Shown here in pieces: positions 23,615 through 36,627 of a DNA stretch of 64,000 nt. The notes beneath the pieces were generated by a model that saw only the letters and a list, made by a program, of their open reading frames with translations, was not told the origin of the DNA and searched no databases. The DNA is from Plantago ovata. Lineage: Eukaryota; Streptophyta; Magnoliopsida; Lamiales; Plantaginaceae. Each line of letters opens with the position of its first letter. The stretch's first letter is position 1. The DNA lies in the NCBI GenBank assembly GCA_028274465.1, contig CM051458.1, positions 52,937,253 through 53,001,252 of the forward strand, read 5' to 3'. The position numbers and the translations under genes are program-made.

Positions 23615-24216
23615 TAAGTTTCTGATCCTTTGCCTTTAATTCCTCTTCTTGTGCTTGAATTTGCCCTTATTCTGCTTTCGGTTTCGTCTTTTTCAATTTC
23701 GCCTTTTTTACTTTCTTCCCGGAATGGTCATCTGAAAATTTGCCGGTGGACGGCGGCCTGTGAACGGCATTGGACTTAAAAGACACTAAATTGACCTGTA
23801 GATGGACTGTAATTGAATTGAATTGTGTTGATTTGACGTGCATGGCCGTAAGAGTAGTTCCCCCTTAGTTATGCTTCTTTCCTTTGCTGTAACCCCTGTT
23901 GCTTCCTCCTTATAATGTGGTCGTAGCTATAACTGTAGGAACTCTTTGTCTTTTTTCGATCGGTTGGCCGCTCATATACTCCTCGATTTCGCTTGTTAGC
24001 ATGCTCGCTGTACTACTTATATACATGTTTGCATGCTGCTCGCTTTAGTTGTGCTTCGAGCGGTTGGTCGCTCCGTAGTTAACTTCTTCAGCATTATCTT
24101 TTTCCTTTTGCGTTTGAGATTATTCTCCGTTCGGGAGGTCGAACGTAATGAACACACCTAAACGGACCTCTCGGACTATCACAAACCATTCTAATTTCTT
24201 CTTTGCCCACCTTTAG
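23615..24216 (+). other. probable intron in the 5' untranslated region of the antisense gene
   Basis: A consensus donor (CAAG then GTAAGTTTCT) at 23611-23624 and an acceptor (CACCTTTAG) ending at 24216 frame a stretch of about 600 bp without a sensible frame. The ATG follows the acceptor by one base. Confidence 0.55.
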
Positions 24217-24217
24217 G

Positions 24218-27200
24218 ATGTCCGAGAGGAGCGACGACAGCCAGAACCAGTCGGCCGCTGGAGAGTATGGGAGCGACCATACTACGTCGCCTGATACGTC
24301 AGACGTATCGGCGACCTTTCTGGATGACACCCTGGAGCAGGCTGCCGAGGAGCCTCATGTCGAGCAAGGTGGCGAGCAAGCTGCCGAGGAAGAGGATGAA
24401 CAGACCGAGAGCGAGGAGGATCTCTACCAACTGGTTGTCCGTAAAAGGTGCCGCACCGAGGATGATGATTTCATAGACGATCGGACGGAGGCGGAGGGTG
24501 GTCCTTCAAACCCTGGGGTGTCCGCGGAGTTGATTACTCGCGCTGCCCAAGTTCATGGCCGCAACTATGGGGCGGTTAATGTGGTCCTTCCTGCAGAAGT
24601 AAGGATCGAGGAGATGGATGATACAGAGAGGCCGGAGTTAGCCTTGGCGCTTTATGAGGAGGGTGAACACTCGGTCCAACGCGGGAAGGCCCCTATCCCA
24701 GTGCAGATCGTCGATAGCGATGAGACTGAGGAGGAGAGTGAGGAGGATGATGAAGCTACCTCTCCTCGGACTAGTCCTCCCCCGAAGAGGGTCAGATTTC
24801 CCCCTCAAACCACTAGGAGGGTCGTTATTACCGACGAGGAGGAGGAAGAAGTTCCTTTGGCGATCGGAGATGCCAATCGGGATGAAGCTGGTCCGAGCAC
24901 TATGTCTCCTTCCTTCTCGGAAGGGCAAAACGGGCCATTAGAGATGCGAACAGATTCGCACGCGAGGAGGAGACTAGATATCACTCTATTGATCCGACCA
25001 CGATAGATTTTACTTTTCCGAGTGAGACCCGAGCACCCAATCCGCTCGAGAAGCAGGAGAATGAGATGCGCCTTGCTCAGATGGCTGCCGATGAGAAGAA
25101 GGCGAAGAAGAGAGCGAGCAAGCGTTCTCGCTCTGGTAAGGCTAAAAAGGCCAAAGTTGTCGAGGAGCCTGAGCCTAAAGCCACTAAGGTTGCTGAGAAG
25201 AAGTTTACAAAGAGTGCCCGCACCGTTGACCTCCCCGATCCGGAGGGCGAGAAGAATGAGGATGGTATTATCCCGACCACCTCTTCCACTGTCAAAGTCG
25301 AGGAGATTCCTACCCTCAGATGGAAGTATTCTCTTCCTGAAAATAAATTTGACATCCTCGTGCCCAAGGAGGACCAGACTTTTTACAATGCTCCTCCTGG
25401 GTACATGGTCGTTCATTGCTTGAGCTTGGATTGAGGATGGGTACTTCCATTTTGTGATGCCTTCCGAGATATCTTCAACACTCTGGGGATCGCTCCTTGG
25501 CAACTGGTGCCAAGTGCCTTTGGAACCTTGGTGTGCTTTGGAGTCTTTTGCATGAAGAGAGGAATCGCGCTCAATTTCCATAATTTTAACCAACTGTTCC
25601 GAGTCTCGATGAGCTCAGGGAACAAGTATTTCTACTACTTCAATGCGCGACGAGGCCTGGGTTTCATCATGGACGCTCCCAGCTCCTCGGGGTATAAGTG
25701 GTTCCATAGGTACTTCTACATCAAGAAGAGGAAGTTGCCTAACATGAGCGAGGAGGAGGCGGAGTGGGGTGTTCCCAAACTGATGTTTAGGGGAAAGATT
25801 GCGGACAAGCATCCCCTGCCCGAGGAGTCCGATCCTTGGGTTATGGAGCTCGAGGAGCAGAATCGGGGACCCCATCCCGAGAAGTACTTTTACTGGGGAC
25901 TGGTCCTCCAGCCACTTCCGTTCTTGGAGGGTCTTTCGCCCTATTCGTACACAGGGTATATCGGGAACCGATATACGAAGAAAGTCCTCTTCGGTAAGCT
26001 AGGAAAATAGCTTGTATACTTGTGTTTTTTCTTTCCTTGCTTTGCGTGTTTTGAGTATGTTCTCGCTTTTTTCCTTTCCTCTTCGATTTTCGAGCTCCTC
26101 GATCTTACTAACTTGTGTTTTTTCCCTTGCAGCCTATTGGTTCCAGTGGATCATGTCGAAGACTCTAGCCGCGAAAGAGGAACAAAGGCGAAAGCAAAGG
26201 CTGGCAAACAAGGAGACCAAGATCCTTGGTTCTCTTAACCTGACTGCTCCCCGGAACGCCGCGCATCATCGGGATGCTCTGGTGCAAGAGGGGCTCGATA
26301 CAAGGGAGAATCCCGTGGAGGCCATAAAGAGGGCCGAGGAGAAGGCTGCGGCGAAGAAGGCTAAGGAGGCCAAAGAGACCGAGGAGGAGGCCCTTAACAC
26401 GATCGAGGCTGAGAAGAGGCCCGAGAAGCCAGTGGCCAAGAAGGGAGCGAGGAAGCTCACTCTTGGAGGAAATACTGAACCTGCCCGGAAAAAGGGTAAG
26501 GTGGCCGCTTCTGGTGACGAAGTGAAGCGGCTCATCCAGATGAGCGACCTCGATCGGGCACACGAGTTGAGCATGTGCTCGCTTCAGGTACTTTTCTCCC
26601 TTTCTTACGTTGTAAATTTTCCTAAGTGTAAAATTTTCCTCCTCGCTAACTGTGTCTTCCTTTTGTAGCTCGAGAATTTAAAGGAGGCCTATGGCCAAGT
26701 TGCCGCTGATCGCGCCGACATTGGGGTCGTGATCGAGGACCTCAAGAAGAAGCTCAGGGCTTCGGAAACCAGGGTGAAGGCTTCGGAAACTGAGGCCGGG
26801 AAGCTGAGAATTAAGGTAGACGAGCTCGAGAAGGAGCTCTCCAAAGAGAAATCGAGGAGCAAGGGCTTTCAGGGTGCGTATGCTACTTTATCCATTTGCA
26901 TGGAAAAGTTTAAGGCAAGCATCTGTCTTTTCTTAAAGGTAGTCGCGTCGCTGCTGCTCGCGACTTCATGTCCTCGGCCACGTACAAGATGGCTCAGAGA
27001 GATGTGCAAGTGGCGTCTCGCGAGGATGGCTTCTTCTCATGCGTTGGCCAGTTGAAGAGGGTCAACTTGCTCCCTGCTGATTTCGATCCTGATGACCGCG
27101 AGGACTTACATCCTGGAAGGCGCGAGGACCTGACTCCTTATCCCGACGAGGAGATCACCGAGGAGATGCACGAGGCGTGCGAGTTTGGTGAGCTGGTGAC

Positions 27201-27516
27201 CGACCCAGAAGTTCCATACCCTAGCAAACCAGCTTACCTCCCCGCCTGGGTGCCCGAGTGTTTAAGGAGCGGGATCCTCTACCCGTTCGAGAAGGCGGCT
27301 CTTCGGAATGCTGCTTGGGTGAAGCTGAGTGATCCGGTCATCGGGCGAGCAGCTGACTTCGTCGAGCCTGATCTGGTCATGTATGAGAAGGCCATCAAGG
27401 AAGCACAAGCTCAGGGGCGCAACAACGCTGAGGTTTACGAGCTAATAAGCCCTGCGCGAGGCGCTACCAGCGCGACCACCCCGGTTACTGACTTCACCGA
27501 TAGCCGTACTCGCTAG
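24218..27516 (+). pseudogene. antisense gene of the Tat element, gypsy-type transposase (Transposase_28)-like protein
   Basis: This gene runs opposite to gag-pol. The suggested exons are 24218-25993, 26133-26587 and 26669-27516, with GT-AG borders. The N-terminal third is acidic (Glu-rich, many EE runs) and then Lys-rich. The middle (about 25435-25990) contains PWQLVPSAFGTLVCFGVF and KWFHRYFYIKK, the pattern of the putative gypsy-type transposon domain Transposase_28. The rest is highly charged with a probable coiled coil (26669-26870) and a C-terminal region ending SRTR. The function of these proteins is unknown. The copy is damaged by a frameshift in an A run near 24925, an in-frame TGA at 25432-25434 and a frame break near 26930. 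Antisense ORFs between pol and the 3' LTR are known in some Tat elements. Confidence 0.75.
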
Positions 27517-27820
27517 GACCGGGGAATCTTCTGAAGACCGAGTATGCTCGGGCCTGTTGTAATTTTTCCGTTTCCGTACTTGCATTTATTTTCGAACAAT
27601 TTTCATTCGGCCCTTTGTGGCGCTCTTCGAAACATATCCATTTGTAACATATGTTTTTCTGTTGTTGTCTCATCGCTCTTTATTTTCTTCAATAAAATTT
27701 CTTGCTCTTCGCTTTCTTACTTACACTTGTGTTTTTACTAACTCCGATTTTTGTTATGACGTATAACTTGGATAGAGTAGTTAAACATGTATAAGTTAGA
27801 ATCGAGAACCAATGTTCTTC
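27517..27820. other. untranslated tail of the antisense gene
   Basis: It is T-rich, with AATAAAA at about 27690 that could serve as a polyadenylation signal for the plus-strand antisense gene. No gene is seen. The last five bases, TCTTC, are the target site of the TRIM. Confidence 0.4.
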
Positions 27821-28375
27821 TGTAATACCCCACATCCCACATTGCTTAAGAGTGAGTGGAATAAAGGGTATATATGTTAGACCACCACTCTCACATGGTA
27901 TGAGGCCTTTTGGGTGATTCCAAAAGCAAATCCGTGCGGGCTCAGGCCCAAAGCGGACAATATCATACTGTGGGGACGTGTGTGGGTCCGTCCAGGAGTA
28001 ACCACGCCAGGCCGGATTGGTCGGGTCGTTACAAATGGTATCAGAGCCTAGACCAACCCAAAGCCCGCACCGGGTGGACAGTTGGTAAAGGTTATTGTCA
28101 GTTTGTCACCCCCACCACTTAAGGCGCTCGACGAGGACGTCGAGGCTTTAAGGGGGGTAGTTTGTAATACCCCACATCCCACATTGCTTAAGAGTGAGTG
28201 GAATAAAGGGTATATATGTTAGACCACCACTCTCACATGGTATGAGGCCTTTTAGGTGATTCCAAAAGCAAATCCGTGCGGGCTCAGGCCCAAAGCGGAC
28301 AATATCATACTGTGGGGACATGTGTGGGTCCGTCCAGGAGTAACCACGCCAGGCCGGATTGGTCGGGTCGTTACA
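27821..28375 (+). mobile_element. TRIM element nested in the Tat element
   Basis: A miniature LTR retrotransposon of 555 bp. The LTRs are 213 bp each (27821-28033 and 28163-28375, TGTAATACC..CGTTACA) and differ at two sites seen by eye (G/A in GCCTTTTRGG and G/A in GGGGACRTG). The 129-bp interior has a Met-tRNA primer site TGGTATCAGAGC (28036-28047) and a polypurine tract AAGGGGGGTAG ending at 28160. A perfect 5-bp duplication TCTTC flanks it (27816-27820, 28376-28380). It has no coding capacity, so it must be moved by proteins from an autonomous element. Confidence 0.95.
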
Positions 28376-28599
28376 TCTTCACTACGAGCTCCTCGAGCTG
28401 TCAAAGTAGTTTCCGCGCTACTCGTTCGTCTTGACAACTAAGAAAGAATTCTAAGTGTTGAACTTAGAAAAAATTCCAAGTGTTGAGTTAGAAAGAATGG
28501 AGATAATTCTCCTCGATTACCTCCGTCTCTTCGCTTCTTCTCCTTTAAATGGTTTCCTGATTAATTCTCTCATAGAGATTAGAGAGCGGGGAGGGTTCC

Positions 28600-29878
28600 T
28601 GATGAACGGAGATTGTCAGGTCTCGATTCAGCAAATAATATTTATATTTAGCCAAAGGCAATCCACAACTACAACGAAAACCGTAGTGTAGCAGCAGAAT
28701 GACTCGAGTGTCGTTCTCTCAGGACTATAACTAGCTTTATCTATTTAATCAAGAAAATATAAAACAGCAAATAAAAAGCAATAGGGGGTTTTCAAGCAGA
28801 TAATGGAGGTTGGTGATAGTATGGTCCTTCTTAACATAATGGGTCGATAATCATGCACAAATTCCTCGGTCTTGCATGGAGATCTTTGAATGAATCTTGG
28901 GTCCTGTTGTAAGTATTGTGCACTACGAAGATGGTATGGGTCTGACCTGTCAACAACTAACGTCCTATTGTGTTCCGTAATCATTCAACACTACGAAGAT
29001 AATTAAGTCTGATTGGCCGACAAGTGTCCTAGCGTGCATAATGATCAATACAACATACGAGAATTTGGGTGTTCAACTCATCAACGAAATAAAGCAATGA
29101 CACGGAGTATAATGCGCGATATAGCCATTAGCATGATTATCTCCCTCGCTAAGAATTCACATACTACCACCAACGATAAATTTAGCTACTCATAATGTGC
29201 ATGCAATCAATAGCAATCATAGAAGAAAACATATTGAAAGAATATATAAAATAAGTAGATAAAAGTTGTAAGATACAAAGTTACCGAAGGTTGTCAATCT
29301 CCGGATGATTGTGATCCTACGCCCTCCAATCTGCTATGAAAAAGTATCCCCTAAGCTATGGAACTCCCAGGACAGGCCCCGGGTAGTTCCTACCTAAAAC
29401 TATAGAGAGAGGTGAGAAAGTAGGCTTGGAAAGATATGAATTTCGGAGAGAAAACTCGCAACTATATATAGGCCCGAAAATACTCTGGGGCGGTTCGCCC
29501 GAGCCATGGGGCGGTTCGCCCCCCAGTTTTTCGCGGAATTTCCGCGTTTTTCGACGCGGATTTGGATTTCTTCACCTTTTCGGACTCGGTTTCAGACTTC
29601 TAATGGCTTTCTAACCTCCAGATTCGGCCCCTAGACTCCAAATCCTATCCAGAAACCTTCAGATACTCCAAATATGCTTCTGGAACACCAATTCCTTGTA
29701 GACTTCAATATAAATGCCCGTAATTCTCCGAATTTCAACCAAAACCTGTAAAATAAAATCTAAAGGGAAACGTGACACTATTCTAATAAAATGTACTAAA
29801 ATATAGCTAAATTAACAGAGAGGATAGCTAAATTAGGTGAAAAAGACTCGAATGAAAGTGTAAAATACACATTCATCA
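28600..29878 (-). repeat. solo LTR of an Athila-like family, nested in the Tat element
   Basis: A 1279-bp sequence with TGATGAA..TTCATCA ends, flanked by a perfect GTTCC duplication (28595-28599, 29879-29883) and with no internal region, so it is a solo LTR left by recombination. It is the inverted relative of the LTR at 57898-59092. On the minus strand, two GGGGCGGTTCGCCC palindromes (29483-29523) lie just upstream of a TATA sequence CTATATATAG (29462-29471). Confidence 0.92.
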
Positions 29879-30174
29879 GTTCCCCTTAATCATGGAAATT
29901 GAATAGCTTTTATGTAGGTCAAGTAAGCTTTCTTGATCGAGTAGCCCTATTTTTGAGTATAGTAGTTCTATACTTGAACATTTTCTTGTTGAAAGATAGA
30001 CATTGTATTGATTTGTCGGAAATGTAATTACAATGGGGGCTCCTCGGCCGGCTTGCTTACAACAACTTCTTAACAAAAACAAGAGGTACCTCTCACTTGA
30101 ACCAGTGAGGAATCCTTCTCGGTCTATGGGCCGTTCACATGGGTTTTTTCCAAAAGCTTTTTTCTCCTAACAAC

Positions 30175-33100
30175 TCAAGCGTAGAATCTCTGGAGGTTAG
30201 AAGTATTCCATGGGTTCTTTAATACTCTTCCCTCCATGTCTTGAAGACGATAACTTCCATTGGACCTTGCTTCTATTATCTTGTAGGGGCCTTCCCAATT
30301 GGGTTGCATCTTCCCAACTTTGCCGAGGATGTCCGCTCTTCGGAGTACTAGGTCTCCTACTTGGAAGTCTCTCTCTCTTACGCCTTTGTTGTAGGTCTTC
30401 GCGATGAGTGCTTGATATCTGAGGATGTTGGCCAAGGCGTTGGTCCTCGCTTCGCTGACTGTCTCCAGGTCGAAGAGTCTCTCTGTATGATTGTCCTCGG
30501 GTTGATACCCTTGGATTCTGAGGGTTTCTACCGCGACTTCTGCTGGTATGACCGCCTCGGACCCGTAAACTAGCGAGAAGGGAGTCTCTCTTGTAGCTGT
30601 TTTTGAAGTAGTGCGGTATGCCCATACCACTCCATCAAGCTCGTCGACCCAGTCCTTGTTGGTGGCGAACCTCTTTTGCAAGTTGTTGACGAGGATTTTG
30701 TTGACGGCTTCTGTTTGCCCATTGGATTGAGGATGTCCTACAGAGGTATACCTCCTCTCAATCTTCATTTCCTTGCACCATTCATTGAATCTTTGGCCAC
30801 AAAATTGAGCACCATTATCCGAGATGAGGACCCTTAGCAAGCCAAATCGACACACGATGTTCCTCCATACGAAGTTCATCACTCTTTGTTCGGTGATGGT
30901 AGATACTGCTTCAACTTCCGCCCACTTGCTAAAGTATTCGACCGCAACAATGATGAACTTCTTTTGACCCGTGCCTCTTGGGAAAGGACCGACTATGTCG
31001 ATACCCCATATGTCGAAAGGGAAAGTGATGGTGATGGGCATGAGAGGTTTCGCTGGGACGTTGATAAAATTCGCGTGCATTTGACACTCCTCGCACTTTC
31101 TCACAAATTGGGCAGCGTCTTCGCGAACAGTGGGCCAGTAGTATCCTTGTCGAATGACTTTTTGTGCGAGGGTTCTTCCTCCGGCATGGTCTCCGCAACT
31201 TCCTCGATGCATTTCTCCGAGAAGTTTTTGGACTTCATGCTCGGCGACGCATCTCAAGTAGACTCCCTCGAAAGACCTTTTGTACAAGTAGTCTCCTTGC
31301 ATGATGTATCGGGGAGCTTTTCCTTTGATCTTCCTTGCTTCAGCCTTGTCACGAGGAAGGCTTCCATTTTTGAGATATGTTGTTATCTCTTGCATCCAAC
31401 TCGGTTGATTGTCAATTGCCAAGACGTTTGGCTTTGATGACCACAAAGATGATGCGTTGATTTTCATAAGTATCACGTTCCGGGTGTCAACTCCTCCGGA
31501 GGCTGAAGCATACTTTGATAGGGCATCTGCTCTTTGATTGAGATCTCTCGAGAATTTTTCAATCTCACAACTTTCGAATTTTTGGATTTCTTCCGTGATG
31601 GCGCTCTTGTACTCCGCCAGTGAGTCTTTCTTGGTTCTGAATTTCCCCGAGATTTGCTTCTCGGCCAGTTGGGAATCTGTGAAGAGATGTAGCTTCTTCA
31701 CTTCCAATGACTTTGCCATACGTAGAGCTATGAGGATGGCTTCATATTCTGCTTCATTGTTTGAGACCGGGAAACTAAGAGTAACGGCGTACTCGAGTTC
31801 AGCTCCTCCGGGACTCTTGAAGTATATTCCTATCCCGCCATTTTTTCCTGATGAGGATCCATCCACATGAAGAATCCATACGTCTCCATGGTCGACTAAT
31901 TCTTTGGGTTTTGGAGAGACTGGTCTCCGCACCCTTTGGCTCGTCGATTTTCTCTGTCAGGAACACTTCATGCCTTTTTCTTTTGGTTTGGGACATCGCC
32001 TTAAGCTCTTTCAAAGAATCTTCAAGAGCTTGCATGGGGTTATTTTGCTGGGGTTGCTCTTCGACCATCATCATAGCGCTCTTTGTTTCCGAAGGGTTTT
32101 CCTCTGAAGTTCCATTTGAGGGATACTCTACGAGGAAATCGGCTATGACTTGTGCTTTCTTGGCCACGGGTGCTTGATAGTCGATGTCGTACTCACTTAA
32201 CTCGATCGCCCATCTTGCCATTCTTCCCGAATTTTCGGGTTTCCCGAGGACTTGCTTAAGAGGTTGCTTTGTCAAGACTACAACCTTGTGAGCACCAAAG
32301 TAGGGTTTTAACCTCCTTGCAGTATAAACGAGGGCAAAGGAAAGCCTCTCGATATCCATATACCGCGTTTCAGCCCCGGCAAGTACTTTTCTCAAGTAGT
32401 AGATGGGCAAATGGTCGTTTCCTTGGATTCGTACCAAGACCGAGCCGATAGCTTCCCAAGTTGCTGCTAGGTACAAATAAAGTACCTCTCCTTCTACGGG
32501 TTTTGACAATAATGGGGGAGCGAGTAGATACTCTTTCAACTTCTCGAAGGCTTCCTCGCACTCCTTCGTCCACTCGAAGCGGCTGCTCTTCCTTAACACC
32601 TTGAAAAAAGGTAGATTTTTCTCGGCAGACCTCGAGATGAATCTACTCAATGCAATTGACTTTCCGACCAATTGTTGCACCTCATTGATGGATTGAGGTT
32701 GGGGAAGATCGAGGATGGCCTTTATCTTTTCGGGGTTTGCTTCTATTCCTCTCTCTGTCACCATGTAACCGAGGAACTTCCCCCCTTTGACTCCGAAGGT
32801 ACACTTCGCCGGGTTGAGCTTCATGCCATACTTTCTCAAGATTGAGAAGCATTTTGCCAGGTAACCTACATGTTGCTCCTCAGTTTTGCTCTTGACGAGC
32901 ATGTCATCGACATATACTTCCATTGTTTTACCCAGCTCTTCTTTGAACATCTTGTTAACCAACCTCTGGTAGGTCGCTCCGGCGTTTTTAAGACCAAATG
33001 GCATCACGTTGAAGCAATACACATTGCCATTAGCGAAGAAGGCAGTCTTAGGCACATCATCTTTGGCCATTTTGACTTGGTAGAAGCCCTGGTATGCATC

Positions 33101-33703
33101 CATGAAACTCAGGAGGGCGCATCCGGCGGTGGAATCGACCAGCTGGTCGATCCGTGGGAGAGGGTATGGATCCTTTGGGCAAAACTTGTTGAGCCTTGTG
33201 AAATTGTTGCACATTCTCCATTTTCCCGGACCTTTCTCCACGAGGACCACATTGCATACCCAATCGGAGTATCTCACCTCCTTGATGTGGCCGGCCTTGA
33301 GAAGTCTCTGGACTTCTGCTTCTATGATGGCATTATCTTCCGCACTGAAGTCTCTTCGCTTTTCTCTGATGTGGGTGATCGAAGGGTCTACGTTCAGACG
33401 GTGAACGGCGACACGTGGGTCGATCCCCTTGAGGTCCTCGGTACTCCACGCGAAGATGTCGTTGTTATCTTTCAAACATTGGATAAGTTTCATCCTGACT
33501 TCAGTAGTCATCTCGGTGCCAATTTTTGTGATCTTGTCGGCACTTCCTTCGACAATTTGGATTTCTTCTAGGGCTTATCTTGCTTCAATTTTGTTTTCCT
33601 CAAAGAATTTCTTCTTTTTGGAAGAGGATGGGACTGGTGGGATCACTTGATACTCCTCGAGCTCTTTAACAGCCCCTACTAGAGTATCCTTGTCTTTCTT
33701 CAT
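30175..33703 (-). pseudogene. Tat element pol: reverse transcriptase, two RNase H domains, integrase
   Basis: The ATG at 33703 overlaps the gag-protease stop as ATGA, so pol lies in another frame. An in-frame TAA (33575-33577) interrupts the first part. The reverse transcriptase follows with YVDDMLVKS, then a first RNase H-like part (TRYMDIERLSFALVYTARRL). A frameshift near 31930 leads into a second, archaeal-type RNase H (WILHVDGSSSGKNGG, LFTDSQLAEKQ, NQRADALSKYA). The integrase has an H-H-C-C zinc finger (MHRGSCGDHAGG, CEECQMH) and the catalytic D, D and E (GIDIVGPF, LISDNGAQF, QSNGQTEAVNK). It ends at 30175 in NLQRFYA. Tat-type pol is recognised by the double RNase H. Confidence 0.9.
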
Positions 33704-36567
33704 GATTGCTTTCCTTCGCCTAAGTGACGGACTTGGCTTTTTGACTTTCTCTTCACTCGCCGAACCGTGTAGAAACGATAAGGCGCATTGTGAACAAGGG
33801 GTGTCTCCTCAGATGACTGCCCGGGGTTGGGTTCTCCAATGGCAACCCTCGAAGTGAACTTGGCTGACATGGTGTAGCATTCCCATGCTTCTCGTATGTC
33901 TCCTACTTCTTGTCCAATTCCCAAAGGAGTGGGGAATTTTAGCTTGTTGTGGACTGTGGATACTACGGCTCGGAATTGAGAGAGACCGGGTCGGCCTAGG
34001 ACTGCAAAATAATCAAATGGCATATCGACGACCACGAAAGGAGCCTGTTGAGTCACTCGTCTAGGAGCACTACCCATTGACACCGTGAGGTTGATCATTC
34101 CGAGTGGCATGATAGGTTGTCCTCCAAATCCTACCAATGCGCTCCTCACTTCTCTGAGCCCTTCCCTTGGGTTCATTTGCATCCTTTTCAAGGTTCCTGT
34201 GAAAATCAAGTTTGCCGAGCACCCGGTGTCGACGAGGATCCTTCCTAACTTGTATGATTGAACATCCAAGGAAACTACGAGTGGAACACAAGGATCATAG
34301 ATGTTCCCTCCTCCGGCATGCTTCAGAGGTATCTCGCTATCATCGAAAGAGATAACATTGGTTCCCGGTCGTGCGGCTTGAGCATACATCACATCTCGGA
34401 CCCTAAGGTTGTCCGCCGTAATCTCCCTCTGATTACGAGTGTCGCCCCCTGCGGGTCCTCCCGCAATTGTGAGAGTGTGGATGCTTCCATTCACGGGGCG
34501 GTTCTCATAATTGTTGTAATTATGAATGTCATCGTCCTGAGGGTTTCCTTGGTAAGGGTGCTCACTCCCACTTCGAGGTGGTGGGGGCAGGAGTGCCAGG
34601 GGTTCCTCCTTCCGGATGTAGTTAACCAATTGACCGTTGCGTATCATCCTCTCAATTTCATTCTTGAGCTCGACACACTCATCGGAGGTGTGCCCTTTCC
34701 CCTTGTGAAACTTGCGAAAAATTTTCGAGCTCTTGTTCCTTTGATTTTCCTTAATCGGGGGTGGCCAGGAGACGTCTAGCTTCCTCGAGACTATATAGTT
34801 CAAGATGTCGGATCTTGGCCTATTTAAGTCTATGTAGTTGCTATATCGTCTCGGCGGTGACCTTCTAGGAGGAGACCTCTTGTCTCTGAAATCATTTCTA
34901 GAGTTGGCCTCCTTGATCAACCCGAACTTTTGATCTTTCCTTTGCTTCCCGGGATTTTGGGGTCGAGGAGGGTACTCCTTCTCTTTTTCTTTTTCTTTCC
35001 CTTTTTCCTTGGGAAGATTGGTTCTCACGGTGACAGTTTTTCGAAATTCCTCAGCCTCGAGGAAATCCTTGCAAACTTTGGCAAGTTGTGTTTCATTCTC
35101 CACACACGATGCTGAGAGTACGTCTTGGAATTTGATGTTGGTAGTGTTACCATACAAATATTCTTTCCTCTCATTGATCGAGTGATTTTCGACTTGGAGG
35201 GCTGCTTCATGAAAGCGATTGATGAAGTCCCTCAAGTCTTCGTTGTTTTTCTGAACAATTTCGGCCAAGTACCTCACCCGTCTCTTGGCGTTCATCACCT
35301 TCTCGAAACGCTTAGAGAATTCCTTACACAGATCTCTATATGACTTGATGGATCGGTGAGGGAGGCGCGACCACCACTTCATGGCTTCTTCGGAGAGGTT
35401 AGCCGGGAAGAGGAGTGCTTTGGTCCTTGAATCATGACCGTAAGCGTCCATTTTAGTGCCAAATCTTACCAAGTAGTCCTTTGGACAACTTGTTCCATCA
35501 TAGCTTTCGAAGGTGGGGAACCCTCTTTCGATTTTGGCCTGGTGGCTTCTAATCTCATCGCACAAAGGGCTCGGATCTTGGTCTTGCTCTTTCTCTTGGA
35601 CAGTTCCTCGTAGAGTCTCTATCTAAGCATCAAGTGCGGATTTCCTCGCGTTGAGTTCCTCCAGAGTGAGCCTCCTCCCCGTGATCGGGTCGATCAGGGG
35701 GGTTACCTCAACTACTGTTCTCAATGCTTGATTCTCCTCCACTGCTTCTTGTTGGTTTTGAGGAGTTACCTGGTTGGGGGTAACTTGATTGGGGAGAGCG
35801 GGTGGTGTAGCGACCACCTGAGCTCTATTTTCTTGTTGAGCTACATTTTGTAACGATGCCCGTATTCTTCTATCAATCAGGTCTCTCAAGTCATCCGGGG
35901 CACCTTGGGGTCCTAACCTCGATTGAATTCTTGATGGTCCAAGTCGAGATTGGATCGGCCTTGTGTTGGCTCTCGAATGTGCTTCATCTTGCGCAACTAG
36001 TGCTCTTCCTTGGGATTGACGAGGAGCGACCAGGGTGTCACGAGGTTGCTCTTGCACCGGCGCTGGTTGTGCTTCCTGAGCTTGTATCTCAGTATTAACC
36101 CTAATAGCCTCATTACCCCCGACGTATCCTTGTAGAGTAAGAAGGAATAGACCGTATTGAGCTTCGCCCATCCCGAAGTCTGATGGTCGGACTACACGTC
36201 CATCAGGAAGGGTGAAGGTTAATGCGGCCGGTTGAGGAGGGTTCCCTGCTACGAGAGGTTGGTTGATTGCTACTGGAGGAAGCTGCCCCCTAGGCTCGGC
36301 GTTGTTCGGGACTCTCAACGCTCCATAGGCATTTCCTACCGGGATTCCTTGCGGGTTGTTTTCGCCCGATCTTTCATTTTGGGAGTTGGTGACATTAGTA
36401 AATGCCCCCTCTGTGTAATCCCGATTCCTTGCAACATTGTTGTTTCTTGGTTCCCTCGGAGCACCCTCCGTTCCTCCTCCACGACCGTTACTAGAGGGAC
36501 GGCCTCTAGGTCGAGGAGGGTTCCTGGGTGGTGCATTAGCAAAACGGTTGCTTCTTCTGGGAGGCAT
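33700..36567 (-). pseudogene. Tat element gag-protease, one in-frame stop
   Basis: It starts MPPRRSNRFANAPP at 36567. The first 314 residues are Pro-, Gln- and Arg-rich and low complexity. A TAG at 35623-35625 interrupts the frame, which continues unchanged through the gag core (WWSRLPHRSIKSYRDLCKEF, then RDFINRFHEAALQV), a knuckle-like FHKGKGHTSDEC that lacks the usual first Cys, and an aspartic protease with LVDTGCSANLI. It ends at 33700. The stop could be a CAG to TAG mutation or a natural suppressible stop; other copies would decide. This polyprotein would form the particle and mature it. Confidence 0.85.
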
Positions 36568-36627
36568 ATTCGTGAAGGGTCACGAGGAGGGTTGTGGCTC
36601 GACCAGTAGGGCAAGGAATGACCTTTC

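Noticed and set aside
24638..25593. Long minus-strand ORFs opposite the antisense gene (up to 262 residues)
   Set aside because: They are shadows of the acidic plus-strand exon and show no domain.
31851..33571. Plus-strand ORFs opposite Tat pol (up to 233 residues)
   Set aside because: They are the complement of conserved reverse-transcriptase codons and have no independent support.
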